DNA of 64,000 bases from Geminisphaera colitermitum TAV2 (GTDB lineage: Bacteria; Verrucomicrobiota; Verrucomicrobiia; Opitutales; Opitutaceae): assembly GCF_000171235.2 (NCBI RefSeq), contig NZ_ABEA03000135.1:21132-85131 (forward strand), given 5' to 3'. A model generated the notes under the pieces. The model was not told the DNA's origin, ran no database searches, and worked only from the letters and a program-made list of their open reading frames with translations. Made by a program: the position numbers and the translations under genes. This document shows, in pieces, positions 62,083-64,000 of the stretch; positions within the stretch are counted from its first letter, which is position 1, and each line of letters opens with the position of its first letter.

Positions 62083-64000
62083 CGGGCGATGCTTTGCACA
62101 GTAATCAAACGGAGCATGGTAGGGGGGGGGGGGGAGGGCATGGAATAGGACTTGTCGCGGTTGGCGGGAAGTGTCTCCCAACGGAGCCGATACCTGATGT
62201 TCGTATCCGGATTTATGTTACCGGCGTCTTGTGACCAGTTGACTTGCATGGCAGGGAAAGGGCTTTGCGGACGATTGAGCGCGTCCGGCAGGGGCGTGTA
62301 ATCCCAAGGCATTTCGGAGGCGGGAACACGTTCGCCAAGTTTCAACGTGAGCGGGTCTATGAGATAAAAACCGCCCGGAAGGCGGGGATGTTTGATGAAG
62401 GCTCCGAGGCGTCCGCTGATTAGCTCCGCTTTGCCGATGTTGATCTCGTAAGGAATGCTGCCGTCGCCGTGGAAGTCCCAGCGGTAATCCCATTGTGTCG
62501 CCTGCGTGTGTTTCCATGCGCCGTTTTCGCGGGTGGCGATGAACATCTGCGTGAGGCCGTTCGCGTCGTATTTGTGGTAGGTGATGAGGAGCCTGTTGTT
62601 CGCATCGAATCCGACGAAGCCGGTGCCGTTGATGAGGCCGCCGCGATCCGGCACGGGGTCAACGACGACGCCCGGCGTGCTGAGGGTGATGGGCAGGGAA
62701 ACCGGTGTTCCGTCAATGGTCGTCCAGTCGAGGAAGTTGGCACTGCGGACGTAGCCGAGATTGTTATTGGTTGCGGCCTCGTTGAACGGCGCGGATCGCC
62801 AAACCCACGTGAGGTGATAGTTGCCGTCCGGTCCGAGAACAGGGCCGATGGGGTAGGCGCGGCGCGCGCCCTCGCCGTCGAAGAGCGGTGCGTGGAGGAG
62901 ACGTTTCCAGGTTTTCGTCGGTTCATCAAAGATGTTGAAAACCGTTTCGTATTTGCCCGCGTAGCCGCGTCCCTGCCGGTAACTAAAAATGAGCTGACCG
63001 TCGGCAAGATTTTCAAAGCGCGGATACGTGACGCCTTCTTCGCCAACGCCCGTCATGCGGTGAACGGGTTCGAGTGACGCGAGGTCGTTCGGGCGGGTGG
63101 TGCGAAAATAGACAAGGGGCGTGGCGTGCATGTTGCCGCTTACGTGGACGCCGCCTTCGCGGTCAAAGCCGAGCACGATGTTGTTGTGGCTGTCGTAACC
63201 GACGCGGCTGGGAAGGGACTTCGTGTGCCAGACGGTTTCGTCGAGGTCGCGCCACGCGATTGTCATCTGGCGGTCGGGGTTGTAGAAGGCGGCGTATTGC
63301 CGGTCGCCGCGCGTGAGAAGGGTGAAACCGACGCGGAAATCGGAGCACACGGGAGCGATGTCGGTGATGCCAATTTTCAAGCCGGGGTGGGCGCGGCGCC
63401 AGTCGGCGAGAGCGGTGTCGGGAATGGGTTGGAGGTGTTGCGTGGCGAGCGCGGCATGCTGTTGGGCCTCGGCGGCTTCGTCCACGAGTTCGATGGCGAA
63501 GTCATCGAGGTGAACGGTGACGCGTGCGCTGTTGATCGAGTGGAGGCGGAGGCCGATGGTCGCGGCGGAGGCCGGGGCAACGCCGTCAAACGAGTAGGAG
63601 CGCCAGTCAGGGAAACGCGGGTCGAGCTGGATGAGGATTTCGTTGCCGTGTTTGGCGGCGTTGATTGCCACGCCTTTCCGGTCGTAAAAAACCATGCAGA
63701 CCGCCATGCCGCGGCCCGAGGTGATTTTCCCCCAGAAGTGGGCGCGGTAGCGCCGCCCTTCGATGGCGGGGAGGGGGGAGGAGAGGAGTTCGCTGCCGCC
63801 TTGGTCGTCGTCATCAATGACGGCGAGGCCGAGTTTGCCGGTGCGGGCTGCCTCGGCGACGACGCGGCTTTTCCCGCCGTCAACGCGAGGCGCGGTCCAG
63901 CCGACGAGGCCGTCTTCAAAGCCGGGATTTTGGAGCGGGAGCGTGGTGGCGGTTGGCGCATCGGAGGCGAGCGCGAAATGGGCAAGTAAGCCCAAAGACA
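62079..64000 (-). CDS. BNR-propeller protein, candidate polysaccharide lyase or sialidase-like enzyme (5' end outside window)
   Basis: At least 638 aa. The first residues seen (SLGLLAHFALAS) are the end of a signal peptide with no proper start codon in the window, so the gene begins beyond 64000. Residues about 15-175 form a jelly-roll module (LQNPGFEDGLVGWTAP...VTVHLDDFAIELVDE) like carbohydrate-binding modules. The rest is a BNR_4-type beta-propeller (GYDSHNNIVLGFDREGGVHVSG, TYPRFENLADGQLIFSYRQG, YPIGPVLGPDGNYHLTWVWR). This fold is used by ulvan and rhamnoglucuronan lyases of families PL24, PL25 and PL27, but I cannot assign a family. A run of 13 C in the coding strand (62122-62134) encodes the Pro-rich C-terminus, beyond the propeller. 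Confidence 0.85.
   Translation of the reverse strand, partial: SLGLLAHFALASDAPTATTLPLQNPGFEDGLVGWTAPRVDGGKSRVVAEAARTGKLGLAVIDDDDQGGSELLSSPLPAIEGRRYRAHFWGKITSGRGMAVCMVFYDRKGVAINAAKHGNEILIQLDPRFPDWRSYSFDGVAPASAATIGLRLHSINSARVTVHLDDFAIELVDEAAEAQQHAALATQHLQPIPDTALADWRRAHPGLKIGITDIAPVCSDFRVGFTLLTRGDRQYAAFYNPDRQMTIAWRDLDETVWHTKSLPSRVGYDSHNNIVLGFDREGGVHVSGNMHATPLVYFRTTRPNDLASLEPVHRMTGVGEEGVTYPRFENLADGQLIFSYRQGRGYAGKYETVFNIFDEPTKTWKRLLHAPLFDGEGARRAYPIGPVLGPDGNYHLTWVWRSAPFNEAATNNNLGYVRSANFLDWTTIDGTPVSLPITLSTPGVVVDPVPDRGGLINGTGFVGFDANNRLLITYHKYDANGLTQMFIATRENGAWKHTQATQWDYRWDFHGDGSIPYEINIGKAELISGRLGAFIKHPRLPGGFYLIDPLTLKLGERVPASEMPWDYTPLPDALNRPQSPFPAMQVNWSQDAGNINPDTNIRYRLRWETLPANRDKSYSMPSPPPPTMLRLITVQSIAR
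62122..62134 (-). repeat. Poly-C (coding strand) tract of 13 nt at the 3' end of the BNR gene
   Basis: Seen as G on +, preceded by CCCT on the coding strand. A length change would shift the final 14 codons and undo the ATGA overlap with the dehydrogenase gene. Confidence 0.9.

Noticed and set aside
1..64000. tRNA, rRNA or riboswitch genes
   Set aside because: I looked for cloverleaf and conserved rRNA segments in the gaps and found none I could support.

Overview
The window looks like chromosomal DNA of a GC-rich verrucomicrobium, most likely an Opitutaceae relative. The reasons are a Verru_Chthon-type pseudopilin cassette, several PEP-CTERM proteins next to an exosortase-EpsI fusion, autotransporter-associated beta-strand repeat proteins, a long plant/chlamydia-type IspG, and abundant polysaccharide-degrading enzymes. 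This is inferred from gene content; no rRNA or tRNA gene was seen.

Layout. 1-9.0 kb: 3' part of a giant PEP-CTERM beta-strand-repeat surface protein, followed 18 bp later by an IS256-family element (9.04-10.48 kb). 10.6-18.4 kb, minus strand: an AT-richer operon of seven genes (two GspG-like pseudopilins, cassette proteins D, B, C, A and a secreted protein). 18.7-24.8 kb: the PEP-CTERM sorting module, with exosortase, its TPR partner and two PEP-CTERM substrates that share promoter and leader. 25.0-31.9 kb: an envelope/isoprenoid operon uppS-cdsA-dxr-rseP-ispG, with ispG frameshifted inside a run of 20 C. 32.3-39.4 kb: an unknown protein, a 1690-aa surface protein with two sets of seven RCC1 repeats, and a nucleotidyltransferase pair resembling a toxin-antitoxin module. 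39.8-53 kb: a polysaccharide-utilisation region (agarase-GH16 fusion with a frameshift, pseudopilin, LacI regulator, PEP-CTERM protein, two heparinase II/III-like lyases, MFS transporter, Gfo/Idh/MocA oxidoreductase), with repeated palindromic boxes upstream of three of its genes. 53-59 kb: metallophosphoesterase, DUF2959-like lipoprotein, LysR regulator, HrpB helicase. 59.2-64 kb, minus strand: sugar isomerase-like protein, PEP-CTERM protein, 2-hydroxyacid dehydrogenase and a BNR-propeller protein running off the window.

The most unusual property is repeat DNA. I count 22 C (or G) homopolymers of 8-21 nt, most with C on the coding strand, including in all the isoprenoid genes, in a prepilin leader and just before the LysR start. 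There are also degenerate 7-bp tandem repeats at gene ends, palindromic elements inserted in frame in ispG and hrpB, a 195-bp repeat in two near-identical copies, and a 133-bp direct repeat flanking one lyase gene. Together they suggest a genome with active slippage and repeat spread inside housekeeping genes, possibly acting as contingency loci. Homopolymer sequencing error must be excluded first.
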